Below, piece after piece: positions 1-9,973 of a stretch of DNA of 64,000 nt. The translations under genes were made by a program, and so were the position numbers. Below the pieces are notes generated by a model. That model saw nothing but the letters and a program-made list of their open reading frames with translations. It ran no database searches and had not been told where the DNA came from. The DNA is taken from positions 87,501 to 151,500 of the forward strand of contig JASANG010001117.1 in assembly GCA_030248215.1 (NCBI GenBank). Direction: 5' to 3'. Position 1 is the first letter of the stretch. Each line of letters begins with the position of its first letter. Source of the DNA: Enoplolaimus lenunculus. Its lineage: Eukaryota; Nematoda; Enoplea; Enoplida; Thoracostomopsidae.

Positions 1-401
1 GTTATTAATTTGATTGGTTGGATTTAAGACATTTGATTGGCTGCACGACGGTTCAAATTCAGCTTGTTGATGGCACTCGGGGGGTTGACGAAATTGAGGT
101 CTGTCTTTATGCGAAGTTCCCCCGCCGCACGTTGGTGAGTTGCATCCGTGACTTCCAGGATTTGAAACGCTAGAACTTGGCTGATCTAATAGAGTATCGC
201 GTTGGCTTGAGTCAGTTTGAAAGCGTCTACTTGTATGGTTGCTAAGTAAACGGCTAAACGGGCTACTAAAGTTACTGGCCGAAGCAGGCCGATTTGACGG
301 ACTTGCGCCTCCTGGCGTAGTGGCGACTCCAGTTGTGTTTGCAGCTGTAGACGTTGCTGACGATGCCGCTGGCAATTCTTTCATTAAAAGTCGAGTGGTT
401 T
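1..401 (-). CDS. Partial host exon, Ser/Thr/Asn-rich protein segment
   Basis: On the minus strand a pyrimidine-rich tract ends in TTTTTATTTTTAG at 402-403, a good splice acceptor, and is followed by a frame with no stop through the left edge of the window. In that frame the peptide reads TTRLLMKELPAASSATST, then runs of Ser, Thr, Ala, Asn, Pro and Gln (for example PSNRPASASNFSSPFSRLLS), a Cys-containing part (HGCNSPTCGGG) and a Gln-rich end. A sample of 40 codons shows about 42% of RNY form, above chance. A Met codon at 382-384 could be a start, but the upstream acceptor and open codons favour an internal exon. No fold or domain is recognised; the composition suggests an intrinsically disordered linker or tail. 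The gene continues to the left and its upstream exons should lie to the right, possibly beyond a very long intron. I cannot name it. Confidence 0.7.
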
Positions 402-582
402 CTAAAAATAAAAACAAATTTAAATGTCAACAAAAGTTTTGGTTCTGATCTGAAATGGCTGATGTTTGTACACTTATCAGATGAGCCATTTCAAAGTCAA
501 CTTCAATATAATTTTCACGACGAATCTAAGCCGATTATGAATCGATTCGCTTCAATGGACATATGAGGGGGCTCATACGAAG
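402..582. other. Intronic or intergenic sequence next to the edge exon
   Basis: This stretch lies upstream of the minus-strand exon and holds its acceptor and pyrimidine tract. Otherwise it is unique-looking A+T-rich DNA with no recognised feature. Confidence 0.5.
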
Positions 583-583
583 T

Positions 584-1027
584 ACTGTAGCGACCCGAAT
601 AAGAAGGGAGTAATAAGAGGGGGTCCCCATTTTGAGTGCCACTCAATAGGAGTCCGTATTCCTAATAAGAGTTCGTAAGCAGATAGAGTTTCTGAACCCT
701 AATTAGAGTCCATAAATGTCATATCTGTAATTGTAGCGCATAAATGAGTCCAGGACCAAATAATGTTGAGATCGAAACTTTAAAGACTTAAGTATTGAAA
801 GTTATTCTTAAGTATAACCTTGCATTATCAGTCAAGCTTTTGATACAAGACAAATAAACGTTTAATTCAACGGATAGTTGCAATACCGTATATGTATCAG
901 CAACGAAGAATGGCGGAGGTCGGATTGAAAATAAAAACCAGTCAGTAACCGAATAACAACGGGGGCACCCTCTAGAGAGGCCAAATAAATACCAGTCCCA
1001 CCCCCTCTTATTCGGGTCACTACAGTA
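584..1027. mobile_element. CTGTAGTGACC MITE, copy 1
   Basis: The ends form an inverted repeat (CTGTAGCGACCCGAATAAG on the left, its complement ending GGTCACTACAG on the right) with TA on both outer sides, as expected for a TA-duplicating family such as Tc1/mariner or a relative. The interior repeats phrases such as GGAGTCCGTATTCCTAATAAG. There is no transposase frame. Related copies are near 6.6, 20.0, 26.1 and 31.0 kb. Confidence 0.75.
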
Positions 1028-1061
1028 TAGGGGTTTGCTCAATGGAAATATGCGACTGTAG

Positions 1062-1458
1062 CTGGGTTCCAACAGGAACTAAATTTTGCCGGCACACTAA
1101 CAGAAACAGGAATTGAATTTTTTTGAGGAACCGGAACAAGAACTGGAACCGGAATTTGAAATAATTTTCATCACCGAATTACTGTTGGTCTTTTCAGAAA
1201 ATTTACCAAAACATGATTTAAGAGAATTTTCAGCTATTTCATTACAAAAAAAAAAACAATGAACTAATTGCAAAAACAAAATTCCGACGTCAGAAATTTT
1301 CAAAGACAAAGTTTCCAATATTTAAATGATTATATATAATTTGCCATAAAACCGAAAAATTCTGGTTCCGGTATCTTTAAATGCAGGAACAGAAACAGAA
1401 ACAGGAATTGAATTTTTGCAGGAATTTCGGCCGGAACAGGAAAACCGGTTGAACCCAG
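1062..1458. mobile_element. CCGGAAC hAT-type MITE, copy 1
   Basis: The element starts CTGGGTTCCAACAGGAAC and ends CGGTTGAACCCAG. It is flanked by a perfect 8-bp duplication GACTGTAG at 1054-1061 and 1459-1466, the hallmark of hAT transposition. The phrase AACAGGAATTGAATTTTT occurs near both ends. It is non-coding and sits 35 bp to the right of a different MITE. Confidence 0.85.
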
Positions 1459-1466
1459 GACTGTAG

Positions 1467-1806
1467 GAGTTAAAGACTGGGAAGTTTAGGCTTAGGATTA
1501 GGATTATCATTTAGGCTCAAGATTGATAAGCTTTCTTCTATAGTAAACATGGTGTCTATTAATTGTGACGAATAACTTTTAACCATGGAGTCCAGTAACT
1601 TAAAACGTGCCAAACCAATGGCTTCCTAACGTTAATGTTGTGGTCAACTTTGCAATTAACAACCAATCACATCCGATCAACTGGAAGAACCAACGTCACC
1701 GGCAGGGATTATGACGTCACTTTCTTGTCAAATTATAAAATTTGAAAACACAAAAAGTATCCTTTCTTATCACAAAATCCTATATTCCGCTTTCCACCAA
1801 ATCATC
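1467..1806. other. Spacer with a small TTAGG remnant
   Basis: Near 1484-1515 there is a short degenerate run of TTAGGCTTAGGATTAGG, probably the rest of a TAG element. I see no gene or other structure in the remainder. Confidence 0.5.
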
Positions 1807-1814
1807 AGTTTGTT

Positions 1815-2046
1815 GGCCCATGTTACGTGTAAGGCCGTCCCGGTTTCTGGTGGGTCTGTAAAACAGTAGGCTTACATTTTAGACTACATTTTTTGCTTAG
1901 GCTTAGGCTTTAGGCTTAGGCTCAGGAATACGCCTTTGCAACGCTTTCGCTTAGGCTTAGTCTTTGGAATACGATTTTGCAACGCTTAGGTTTAGGCTTA
2001 GGAATACGGTTAATCTACTGCTACGGCCCTAAAAGTAACATTGACC
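1815..2046. mobile_element. TAG element, end type 2 (hAT MITE with TTAGGC repeats)
   Basis: Reference copy of the family. It begins GGCCCATGTTACG, continues with CCGGTTTCTGGTGGGTCTG and TTTTTTGC, then imperfect TTAGGC repeats interrupted by GAATACG motifs. It ends CGGCCCTAAAAGTAACATTGACC, the inverted form of the start. A perfect 8-bp target duplication AGTTTGTT flanks it (1807-1814 and 2047-2054), which places it with hAT elements. There is no coding capacity. The same layout, namely terminal inverted repeats, a conserved subterminal block, a TTTTTTGC lead-in and a TTAGGC run in fixed orientation, recurs about 30 times in this window. Confidence 0.9.
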
Positions 2047-2116
2047 AGTTTGTTCAAGACAAAAACTGTCCGATGCAAAGTAGGTCACTCAATTTCTACT
2101 GGTTGTCCTTGTTCAT

Positions 2117-2395
2117 ATCAAGAGTATTCAACTGGGTGCATTCTGTGTAGAAACCAATGTACTCACCGCACGTTGCATTAATGACCGACGCCCCTTATTT
2201 AGGACGGGTACGTGACAGTAATATTTTGAATTTTAGCTAAAGTCGCTCCTATTAAATTGTTAACTCCTACGTTTACTATGTGGTTTAAATGGTGACTCAT
2301 TCCAATTGAGTGTCGGGTAATAATGCAACGTGCGATGATATGCCGTATAGAACTCCTGTAATTGCACACTCTTGTCTAAAAGTGATCATCCACTC
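2117..2395. mobile_element. AAGAGTGTGCAAC repeat, copy 1
   Basis: Left part AAGAGTATTCAACTGGGTGC followed by ATTCTGTGTAGAAACCAATG. The right part has the complement, ending GCACACTCTTG. The same order is seen near 3.33-3.6, 43.6-44.0, 44.6-44.95 and 61.97-62.2 kb. It is probably a palindromic MITE; the exact ends and target site are unclear. Confidence 0.55.
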
Positions 2396-2503
2396 TTGAC
2401 TGCACGGTTTGGACCTGTATAAGTGGAGGATAGCAGTGGGGTTCAACCGCTTCCCAGAAACGGTTTCGTAGAACGTCCCACATTAAGTCTTCTGGCGTCG
2501 CTA

Positions 2504-3242
2504 AAGCCCTATTCACACGTGCACGTTTTTGCAGCAAAAACTTGCACGTGCAACTTGCATGTGCAAGTTTGGTCACAAAGCAGATTTGAAGTTCTTGCAG
2601 CTGCAAATTATTCATTAGAATTCATGTGATTGAATTTAGTTCGCACGTGTGAACGCCGTCGCAAATCGCTCGAATTTCTTGCACTTGCATTTTCATTGAA
2701 CAATCAGAAACCATGTTGCTGAGCGCCTTTTGAATTAATTCAAACTTATTGAATTTATTCAAGAAGTGTGAATTAATTCAAATATCTAACTTGTTTGATA
2801 TTTTCCAGCCGACGGCGAAAGTAATGGGACTAGTTTTAAATTTTTAAATTTAAGCATTAAATAAAGATTACATCGCGATGAAAACTTTTCAAGTCAAGAA
2901 ATTTCGAGTATAACCTTCTTTGCGCATGAATGTTTCTTACAACTGAAATTTGCAGCTGTAAGTTTTTTGAAAAATTCATTCGAAGAACATGCAGCTGCAA
3001 GTTATTCATGATTAATATATGCGAAGAATTAATTCGTAGGTATGAATATTCATGCAAGTCGAATTCATTTATCATCATTGGCTAAACTGATAGATTATAG
3101 GCTATGTTTGATATTTATTGCAGTAGTCTGCAAATTATTCACATAAATTCATGTCAAGATTCAGAATGAAAGTTATGATTCTTTACAAATATTTGCAGCT
3201 GCAAGTTCTCGCAGCAAAAACTTGCACGTGTGAATAGGGCTT
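2504..3242. mobile_element. GCAAG MITE, long compound copy
   Basis: Both ends carry the family terminal repeat (AAGCCCTATTCACACGTGC on the left, complement ending GTGTGAATAGGGCTT on the right). The interior is made of GCAAGTT, CAGCTGCAA and CACGTG motifs. At 739 bp it is far longer than the usual 275 bp or so. The middle (about 2735-3165) holds an AT-rich stretch with repeated GAATTAATTCAAA-like words, suggesting an insertion or two merged copies. Confidence 0.75.
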
Positions 3243-3327
3243 AAGAAATTGAGATGGTCGCCGGTCTGGCAGTAAAGATTATTAAAATGTTGATTCCTAA
3301 TATCAAGAATGGATGATGCACACTTCA

Positions 3328-3612
3328 ATAAGAGTATGCAACTGGGCACATTCTGTGTAGAAACGAATGTACCCGGCACGAGTTGCGTTTTTGCCTTACC
3401 TCTCGTTTATTTAGACGGGGTAGACTCGGTGCTAACCATGCCACTTTATTTATTCGGCATCAAACATGCTCCCTATACTGTTTAATTTAGGGTATTCATA
3501 TGAAATCGACCCCCTATGAACAAGGGGTGTCCGCCAAAAACGCAACACCCGGCGGTATATTTTGTACCATGCGGAGTCCCAAGTGTTGCACACTCTTGTA
3601 TTATGCACTCTT
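3328..3612. mobile_element. AAGAGTGTGCAAC repeat, copy 2
   Basis: Starts AAGAGTATGCAACTGGGCAC and ends GTTGCACACTCTTG, with a conserved interior (TACCCGGC..GTTGCGTTTTTG and its complement CAAAAACGCAACACCCGG). Same family as copy 1, with an extended palindromic layout. Confidence 0.6.
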
Positions 3613-4185
3613 GCTAATATTAAACGTACCTCATACTCGTAATCCGTAAACCACAGATAAGTTTTAAAGATACAAAATTAAAACTGAGATAATTGAACGT
3701 AGAAAATTGTAAACAATAGAATTTTGAACGATAACAATTATAGACTTGTCTCTAAATGTTGGCAACTGTAGTGGAAGGGTGATATTTTTAAAGACAAACT
3801 CAATACTTCAAATAAAATGCAAGCATTATTCGTTTTTGTAAGGTACTGCATATCTTGAAGTTATCGTTTTTTGCCATCTTTTCGCAGCCAGCGAGCAAGT
3901 ATTACTGAGTTTGACAATGTTAATTCTAAATTGTGCAAATTTACCTTTATCTCGTCTGTTCAGAAATTTTGGGAGGGGTCGTATTCCCTATCCCTCGCCT
4001 TTATGTACCCTAAGTGCTACTGTTAACAAATTCCGACAACAAACTACGCCAACTTAAAAAGGCTGCTGATCAGTGTTCCATCCACCGAGACCACTGCTCC
4101 GAGAGTGGGGCGACACAAGAGACGTATACAAGCTATGGGATAGCGGGTATATATCCACTCCCGAAATTTCTGGATAAACAAGAAA
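3613..4185. other. No gene seen
   Basis: A+T-rich DNA between two repeats. I see no coding signal, RNA gene or repeat family member here. Confidence 0.5.
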
Positions 4186-4189
4186 AGCC

Positions 4190-4523
4190 ACACGAATGAG
4201 CATATTCCTAAGCCTAAGCCTAAGCCTAAACCTAAGCGGAAGAATAAGCATATTCCTAAGCCTAAGCCTAAGCCTAAGTGTACGAATGAGCGTATTCCTA
4301 AGCCTAAGCCTAAGCCTAAACCTAAGCAAAACATATTCCAGCAGCAGCAGCAAAGCAAAACACACCTAAGCCTAAGCCTAAGCCTAAACCTAAGTGTACG
4401 AATGAGCGTATTCCTAAGCCTAAGCCTAAGTCGAAGCAAAGCGAAAAAAATTCGTCAAAAGTTTAAGCTCACTCTATTGATGTCCGACAGAAAAACGTTC
4501 CGCCCCTGATCCTTACATGGGCC
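4190..4523. mobile_element. TAG element, end type 1, reverse orientation
   Basis: A CCTAAG array in several blocks separated by GTACGAATGAGCGTATT, with a short CAG run (near 4340) inside. The right end reads AAACGTTCCGCCCCTGATCC TTACATGGGCC, the type 1 terminus. The left terminus has decayed and its position is approximate. The long frames across it are only translations of the hexamer repeat. Confidence 0.7.
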
Positions 4524-5301
4524 CAAACTTTTAACAGACAACTCAGTTGTTTTGTAGACAAGCGACTTCGAACACAAACTGAACCGCAGTTGTGTTGCTA
4601 TTGTTTGAACCGGTCAAAATGTTCAAAGTTGAACCAATCAGTGACGAATGGTGAATTTTCAAACGGGAAACATCCAGCGATAATTCTCACAAAAACTCGC
4701 AAACGATGTGAACGAAAAGCCAAACACAATTTTAAACCTAATTCTTAGTACAAACCATTTGGGTTTGATCCCTGTTCGAAGACGTACGCCATCGAATCCC
4801 TCTTGGATCCGTTAGTGTCAAAGTGTTAACTGTCCCACTAAACCGCGACATGTGTCAAAAATAAACATCAATTGCAGTGTTGGTATTTGTCGGCAGAAAT
4901 GCTGCAAAGCAACATGAAAAATGAACAAATAAACCGTTTCATATCAAACCGGTAAACACAGACCTGACGGATCCAATTGGGGGCCATCCGGACACCGCTT
5001 GTGACCAGGGTTTAAAACCCAAAATTTCATATGAAATAATACTAAAATTGCGTTTGGCTTCTCGATCGCTTTGCTCTTTAGGTTTTCAGTATTTTTTCAC
5101 TCGTCCTGATAGAAATGTGTGGCTTCGCCTTTGGGGGGCTGCAAAATGCGTCTTTGATCAATCCAACGTGCCTTATATTACAAATTGCACCAATAACAAC
5201 ATTACAATATAAAATAAAAAAATACATTTAAACTAAAGAAAAATCAATAAAACTTCGAATGGACAGTTACTGTCAGAGGCCAGACTACAAAACGTTCCCA
5301 G
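4524..5301. other. Spacer with a stand-alone GCGAGAAGCCAAACGCAAT motif
   Basis: Near 5040-5085, on the minus strand, lies a copy of a short conserved block (AAATTGCGTTTGGCTTCTCG as written) that recurs at least eight times in the window and resembles the core of GGAGCAG MITEs. The rest shows nothing that I recognise. Confidence 0.45.
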
Positions 5302-5447
5302 CAGGACCGTAGCCAGCTCACCTTGCTGGGGGGAGGGTAGAATGTTTTCAGGAGGGGCATCCAAAGGGTTTCCACGACTTACAATCAAGATTGAAAATTC
5401 TCTTCTATGGGGAGCCAAAATTTTTTCAGGGGACTTCTAGGCTACCG
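5302..5447. mobile_element. CCGTAGCC MITE, copy 1
   Basis: Starts CAGGACCGTAGCCAGCTCAC, then carries TTTTCAGGAGGGGCATCCAA and CGACTTACAATCAAGATTG, words shared by about ten copies in the window. The right end is degenerate. Family ends are CAGGCCCGTAGCC and it behaves as a hAT-type MITE (see 63232). Confidence 0.65.
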
Positions 5448-6231
5448 ACACGGTTCCCGACGGCGTCAGTTCCGGATGCAGCCATTTGGAGCGTGGGGGT
5501 ATGCATCCGGCGTGTGAATCCGAATTTTTGATGAAAGAGTAATATATAAACAGTGACAGAGCTCTGTGAAAAGGTAAACGCAATTTGATTAGTAAAACCA
5601 AGAGTTGACGTTCCCTTGTCTCCAAATGAGCAGCCGAACCACCCTATAAACTAAACATTGGCCCCCTTTGTTCAAAGGTAACTTCCAATTGGCATCACTT
5701 GGCACTGCGGCCAACAACCAGAAAACTAACAAGCCAGATTTAAAAAAGTTGTTTTCAAAAATGAAAAAATATCTAAAAGTAACCTGACCAAATAAACCAA
5801 TGGCATTTTTAAGCCCACAACGCCTACGTATGTTCCCATCGACCAATGTGTCACTGTGTTGTCTCAAGGGATTTTGTTGTCTCATATCAGCCGATAAAGG
5901 TCGGAGGCCGGTTTTGACCATTAGTTTCTGGAAGGTCATTCTAAAACCTGTTAAAGGTGTTTTTTCTTGTCTCTTAAGCATTTCGGCAAGTGAAATATCT
6001 CCTCTACCCTGCCATTTCTATAAGCATTTGACGTAGGTGTGATTTTAAGCGGTAGCAGTTTGTAATATTTTCATCTTATAACAGCGAAACTTGCATTATT
6101 AATGCTAATTCGATGCTGTAAGGTTAGTTTAATACCACGGAAAACCTTTTGTGGAACAAAACAATGAAAATCCTTATTTTCTTTGAACCTTATTCTGTGT
6201 TGCAAAGCAACCGAAATCTTACACTTAAAAC
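5448..6231. other. No supported gene
   Basis: A minus-strand open frame of 130 codons (5589-5981) lies here. Its peptide has no recognised domain and no splice signals clearly bound it, so I treat it as chance. No repeats are identified. Confidence 0.4.
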
Positions 6232-6423
6232 ATAGCAAAGATCAGTGGCAGAACGTTTTTCTGTGGAACTGTAATGGAGTAAGCTTAAGTTTTAGACTAT
6301 TTTTTGCTTAGCTTCGGCTTAGTCTTTAGGCTTAAGCTTTGGAATAAGCTCATTCTTACGCTTAGGCTTAGGCTTAGGAATATGCTTTATAATACTGTTC
6401 CGCCTCTGTCCTTTACATTAGCC
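6232..6423. mobile_element. TAG element, end type 1
   Basis: Carries AAGATCAGTGGCAGAACG, TTTTCTGTGGAACTG and AAGCTTAAGTTTTAGAC, then TTAGGC repeats, and ends CTGTTCCGCCTCTGTCCTTT ACATTAGCC. The flanks share AAACAT, consistent with a decayed 8-bp duplication. Confidence 0.75.
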
Positions 6424-6611
6424 AAACATTTAAAAGTCTTAGCAGGTAACTGACGTTTAAGTCTGATGCTGACATATAAAGTCTTACCTGGGGCGGAAAT
6501 TTTTGAGTTTAAATGTTAAGATATTGCATCGAAAATCCTTGAAAAAGCGTTTAAATTGGTGGTAAAATAGCATTTTGACAAACATTAAAAACCTTACACA
6601 TTTACATGCCT

Positions 6612-7020
6612 GTCGCATAAAAAGGGATTGGGGACTGATATTTATTTGGCGTCTCCAGAGGGAACCTTTGGTTATTCAGCTACGGACTGCTATTCATTTT
6701 CAACCATCCCTCTGTCGCCCTTCGTTACTGATATATTCGATATTGCAACTATCCGTTGAATTAAACGTTTATTTGTCTTGTATCAGAAACTTTGGCGATA
6801 ATGCAAGGTGATATTTAGAAATGTACCTTCAAAACTTAAATATATTTAGAACTCAACTACCCTTGGTCCTGGAGTCTTTATGTGCTACAAATTGGAATAA
6901 TTGACATTTATGGACTCTAACAAGAGATTCGAGACTCTACGCCCTTACAGGAGCTTATTAGGGATATGGACTCCAATTGATTGAGACCCAAAATAAGGAT
7001 CCCCTCTTATTGTTTTCTAA
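6612..7020. mobile_element. CTGTAGTGACC MITE, copy 2 (decayed)
   Basis: Interior words match copy 1 in reverse orientation (TTGCAACTATCCGTTGAATT, AAACGTTTATTTGTCTTGTA, and the GGAGTC/TAAT phrases near the right end). Both termini are degraded, so the limits are approximate. Confidence 0.55.
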
Positions 7021-7125
7021 CACCCGCCCTTAATTATTTTTCACTTAAACAGAGTTGGGCTGAAATTTTAGGGCCCAAGGCGTGTCTGTTATTTGGCTTC
7101 TGAAAGGTAAGCTCATTACAGACGT

Positions 7126-7376
7126 ACAGTGTAAATTCCAATGAGTTGATTAATCACCTCAGATAGACAATTAGCTATTTTGGGGTGTCGCTGAATTAAT
7201 AACAGTAAATTTTAACTCACTCTGAGCTGATTAAATTCCGGATGAGTTGATTAATTAATTCAGAATGAGTTCATTCAATTCAAAATTCTTCGCTCTGAAA
7301 CACATAATTCAGAGCTCAGACTTCTGAGCGCGTTCAACTCATTCTGATTTAAAATCAATTCACTGGAATTTACAGT
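7126..7376. mobile_element. GAGTTGA MITE, copy 1
   Basis: Starts CAGTGTAAATTCCAATGAGT and ends CACTGGAATTTACAGTG. The interior is built of alternating GAGTTGA, TTAATTAA and CTGAATT words in inverted arrangement. It is non-coding, about 250 bp. Further copies lie at 15.2, 16.3, 39.5-40.1, 48.0, 52.9 and 54.7 kb. Confidence 0.75.
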
Positions 7377-7507
7377 GAGGCGTCGACTGATTTGCCCACG
7401 GATGGGGGTCATTGCTTAAATAGTTTCAGCTGTCAGTGGCCATCCTGATGAATACTTCAGTAATAAACTATTGATTCCGCATGTACTGGTCATTTCAAAA
7501 AAATAAA

Positions 7508-7636
7508 AATTTTCCATCTGGAAAATATTTGTACCCCCTTGAAAATTTGCAACCATACTTGTAAATCAGCGAAAACCCATGTATGCCCTCCTGACAACAT
7601 TTTAACCCCCCAGCAAGGTGAACTGACTACGGGATT
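7508..7636. mobile_element. CCGTAGCC MITE, copy 2 (partial)
   Basis: Right-oriented copy. CCCCTTGAAAATTTGCAACC, CTTGTAAATCAGCGAAAACC and AGCAAGGTGAACTGACTACG match the family in order. The left end is decayed. Confidence 0.55.
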
Positions 7637-7756
7637 GCAATTTCTATGCAACTACAAGAAATTGGTGTGAGACGCCCTTCCCATCCCAACAGCTTTACCT
7701 GACCTGCACGTAAATTTATTCAACTGCTTTAAAGAATTCTATGTCCATACAATTTT

Positions 7757-8021
7757 GGCCCCATGTATAGAACAGGGCCGGATCGTTTTCCGGAGGGGTT
7801 ATAATAAAGTCAGTTTAAGCTTTAGACTAATTTTTTTGCTTAGGCTTAGGCTTTAGGAATAGGCTCATCCATACGCTTAGGCTTAGGCTTAGGAATAGGC
7901 TCATCCATACGCTTAGGCTTAGGCTTAGGAATAGGCTCATCCATACGCTTAGGCTTAGGCTTAGGCTTAGGCTTAGGAATATACGTATACTACTGTTCCG
8001 GCCCTGTTCTATACATGGGCC
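7757..8021. mobile_element. TAG element, end type 3, with internal minisatellite
   Basis: Ends GGCCCCATGTATAGAACAGG and CTGTTCTATACATGGGCC form clear inverted repeats. The interior contains a 36-bp unit (GGAATAGGCTCATCCATACG plus TTAGGC repeats) present about three to four times from 7850 to 7975, a direct view of local amplification inside the MITE. Confidence 0.85.
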
Positions 8022-8176
8022 ACAATTTTATTGCCATCGCTGAAAATCGTTTTGCCAATTATACAAAACATTCTTGGTTACTGGGCTGACCAGAAATACG
8101 CAGCAGTTTGAAAACCGTACTATTTTTAGTTGGGTCGGAAAAAAACTGAAAATTCGGCACTGGAAATTTTGTATAT

Positions 8177-8477
8177 TAAGCCCCATTCACACGTACAAGT
8201 TTTTGCAGCGAGAACTCTCAGCTGCAACTTGCACGATATACCTGCAGCAGCAAGTGTTTTCAAAGGAACATTCCGATTGACCAATCTAACTGCAGGTGCA
8301 AGAAATTCAAGTGGTTTGCAACTGCGTTCACAGGTGCGAATTAAAATTAAACACCGTGAATTCCAGTGAATAATTTGCAGCTGTAAGAACTTCAAAGCTG
8401 CTTTGTGACCAAACTTGCACTCGCAAGTTACACATGCAAGTTTTTGCAGCAAAAACTTGCACGTATGAATAGGGCTT
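8177..8477. mobile_element. GCAAG MITE
   Basis: Starts TTAAGCCCCATTCACACGTA and ends GCACGTATGAATAGGGCTT. The interior has CTTGCACGATATACCTGCAG, GAATTCCAGTGAATAATTTG and other family words. The short open frames across it are by-products of the repeat. Confidence 0.8.
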
Positions 8478-9015
8478 TTTAAGTTCCGAAAGAATACTGG
8501 CAAAGTTAATTAATAGTCTGTTGATTAATTGTAATAATGCCAAAATTTGTCATCAACTATGGCAACAGAGGAAAATTTATCCCTGCCCAAATTTCTAAAC
8601 GAGAAAACTAACGGTAATTTTAGGACGCTATCACTCATTTTAAAACTATTTTTATAGCAAACCCGAGTCACTTCGAAAATTCACCTTCCATTTGTGGTAG
8701 GGACCTTATCATTTTATCACCAAAAAATGGTTAACAGAAAAATTGTAAGGTTTTATCCCAAAAAAATTTCTGAGATTAAAAATTGTCTTTTTTTACAAAA
8801 AAAATTTCCGATTGAAAAATTGTAATGTAAGGACGTTTACCATAATACAAATTCTGACGTAATGACTCTTAGTTCAGTTGCAAGTTTCCTCTGGCATCTA
8901 AAAGGTTAATAGTCTAGAATTATAAATTTATAACTTTGAACCAATATATAACCCTCAAAGTCCAAAACCGTCAGTCGGTGGCAAAAATAAACAAACCTGT
9001 TTTTACTATAAGTCT
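8478..9015. repeat. Spacer with ACCTTATCATTTTATCAC repeat
   Basis: At 8695-8830 the words ACCTTATCATTTTATCACCA and AAAATTGTAA recur. The same words occur inside the MITE at 14235-14489, so this is probably a decayed relative. No gene is seen in the remainder. Confidence 0.45.
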
Positions 9016-9024
9016 CGGCAGCAT

Positions 9025-9415
9025 TTAGTCAGTGAATACCGGCTCGTGTACACACAGGAGTATAACCAGAATATACATTTCGGTAGGGTTAACCTTATTG
9101 AAAAGTTTGCGTGCCAATGTAGCGAACAAGCGAACGTCGTTTTGACCGTTAAACGCAACGGAATTTGCTAAAAATCTGTTGCGTTTTATGTTTCCAAAAA
9201 TTTCCACCCGAAATAATTCCTTGTATCCCTTCATCGAGTGGTAAAAGTTGGTTTCAAGCCTGATACACGCACGTGTGCTAACATTTACCAGTTTTCCGAC
9301 TACAAATTTAACTTTGAAATACAGTTCGTTTTGAACGAAAACTTTTGCGAAAATACAACCACCGTAAGTTGAGTTGTTGGTTAAACCAGTTGCACAACCA
9401 GGAATTGTTAGTAGG
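9025..9415 (-). CDS. Unrecognised open frame, possible exon
   Basis: The minus strand is open for about 130 codons and ends with TAA at 9025-9027. The peptide includes GGCIFAKVFVQNELYFKVKF, NVSTRACIRLETNFYHSMKG and YKELFRVEIFGNIKRNRF, then ends PTEMYILVILLCVHEPVFTD. Residue use is balanced and unlike the neighbouring repeat translations. I can assign no domain. There is no convincing acceptor with a pyrimidine tract, and the 5' end of the frame runs into a MITE (9416-9577), so its upstream part cannot be original coding sequence. It could be a terminal exon, a pseudogene fragment, or chance. Confidence 0.25.
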
Positions 9416-9577
9416 CAGGGCCGGAGCGGCAACCCCCTATACACCCCATTTGGGAGGGGATATACCGTACAGGGTGTCCCATGCTAACAAGATTTTAAGC
9501 AAAATATTTAAAAAATTTTGATCATCACAAGGGGTCCTGACCCTGGAATTTGGGAAGGCCAGCATGTACCGGCACTG
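9416..9577. mobile_element. GGAGCAG hAT-type MITE, 162 bp
   Basis: Starts CAGGGCCGGAGCGGC and ends GTACCGGCACTG, flanked by a perfect 8-bp duplication TTAGTAGG (9408-9415 and 9578-9585). It is non-coding. It shares ends with copies at 10972, 17661 and 21868. Confidence 0.85.
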
Positions 9578-9585
9578 TTAGTAGG

Positions 9586-9973
9586 GGGTGCAAAAACAGC
9601 TCCCCAGAGGAGGCAACGAGAATTTTTCTAACATAGAATTTTCCGTTGAAAAAAATTTCGTCCATAGGGGTGTCACCTGTCTTGGTCTCGATCCCCCACT
9701 GTCGTTTCCGGCCAGAACCCAACCAATCAATCTCACATTAACTGTGAAAAAAATGGTACGGAAAAAATACGCAGCGTATAAGGTTTGTAGTATGTAGTGA
9801 ACTGGCCAACAAGTAAACTTTTGGTTGTTTTTTGCTGACCCGTCGCCATGACTGGAGTATCCGACGCGGCGCAAAACCTATAAAAGATGGGGCCTAAATC
9901 AACGGGCGCTGTGCCTGCTCCAGAACAGTTGCCACACACGCAGGAGGGCAATATCTGATGGCGGATGAAAAGG
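9586..9973. other. No supported gene
   Basis: Several short frames overlap on both strands but none has splice signals or a recognisable product. No repeat family is identified. Confidence 0.4.

Noticed and set aside
4044-4439. Minus-strand open frames of 100-130 codons over the CCTAAG array
   Set aside because: The translation is alternating Leu/Arg/Gly from the hexamer repeat of a TAG element.
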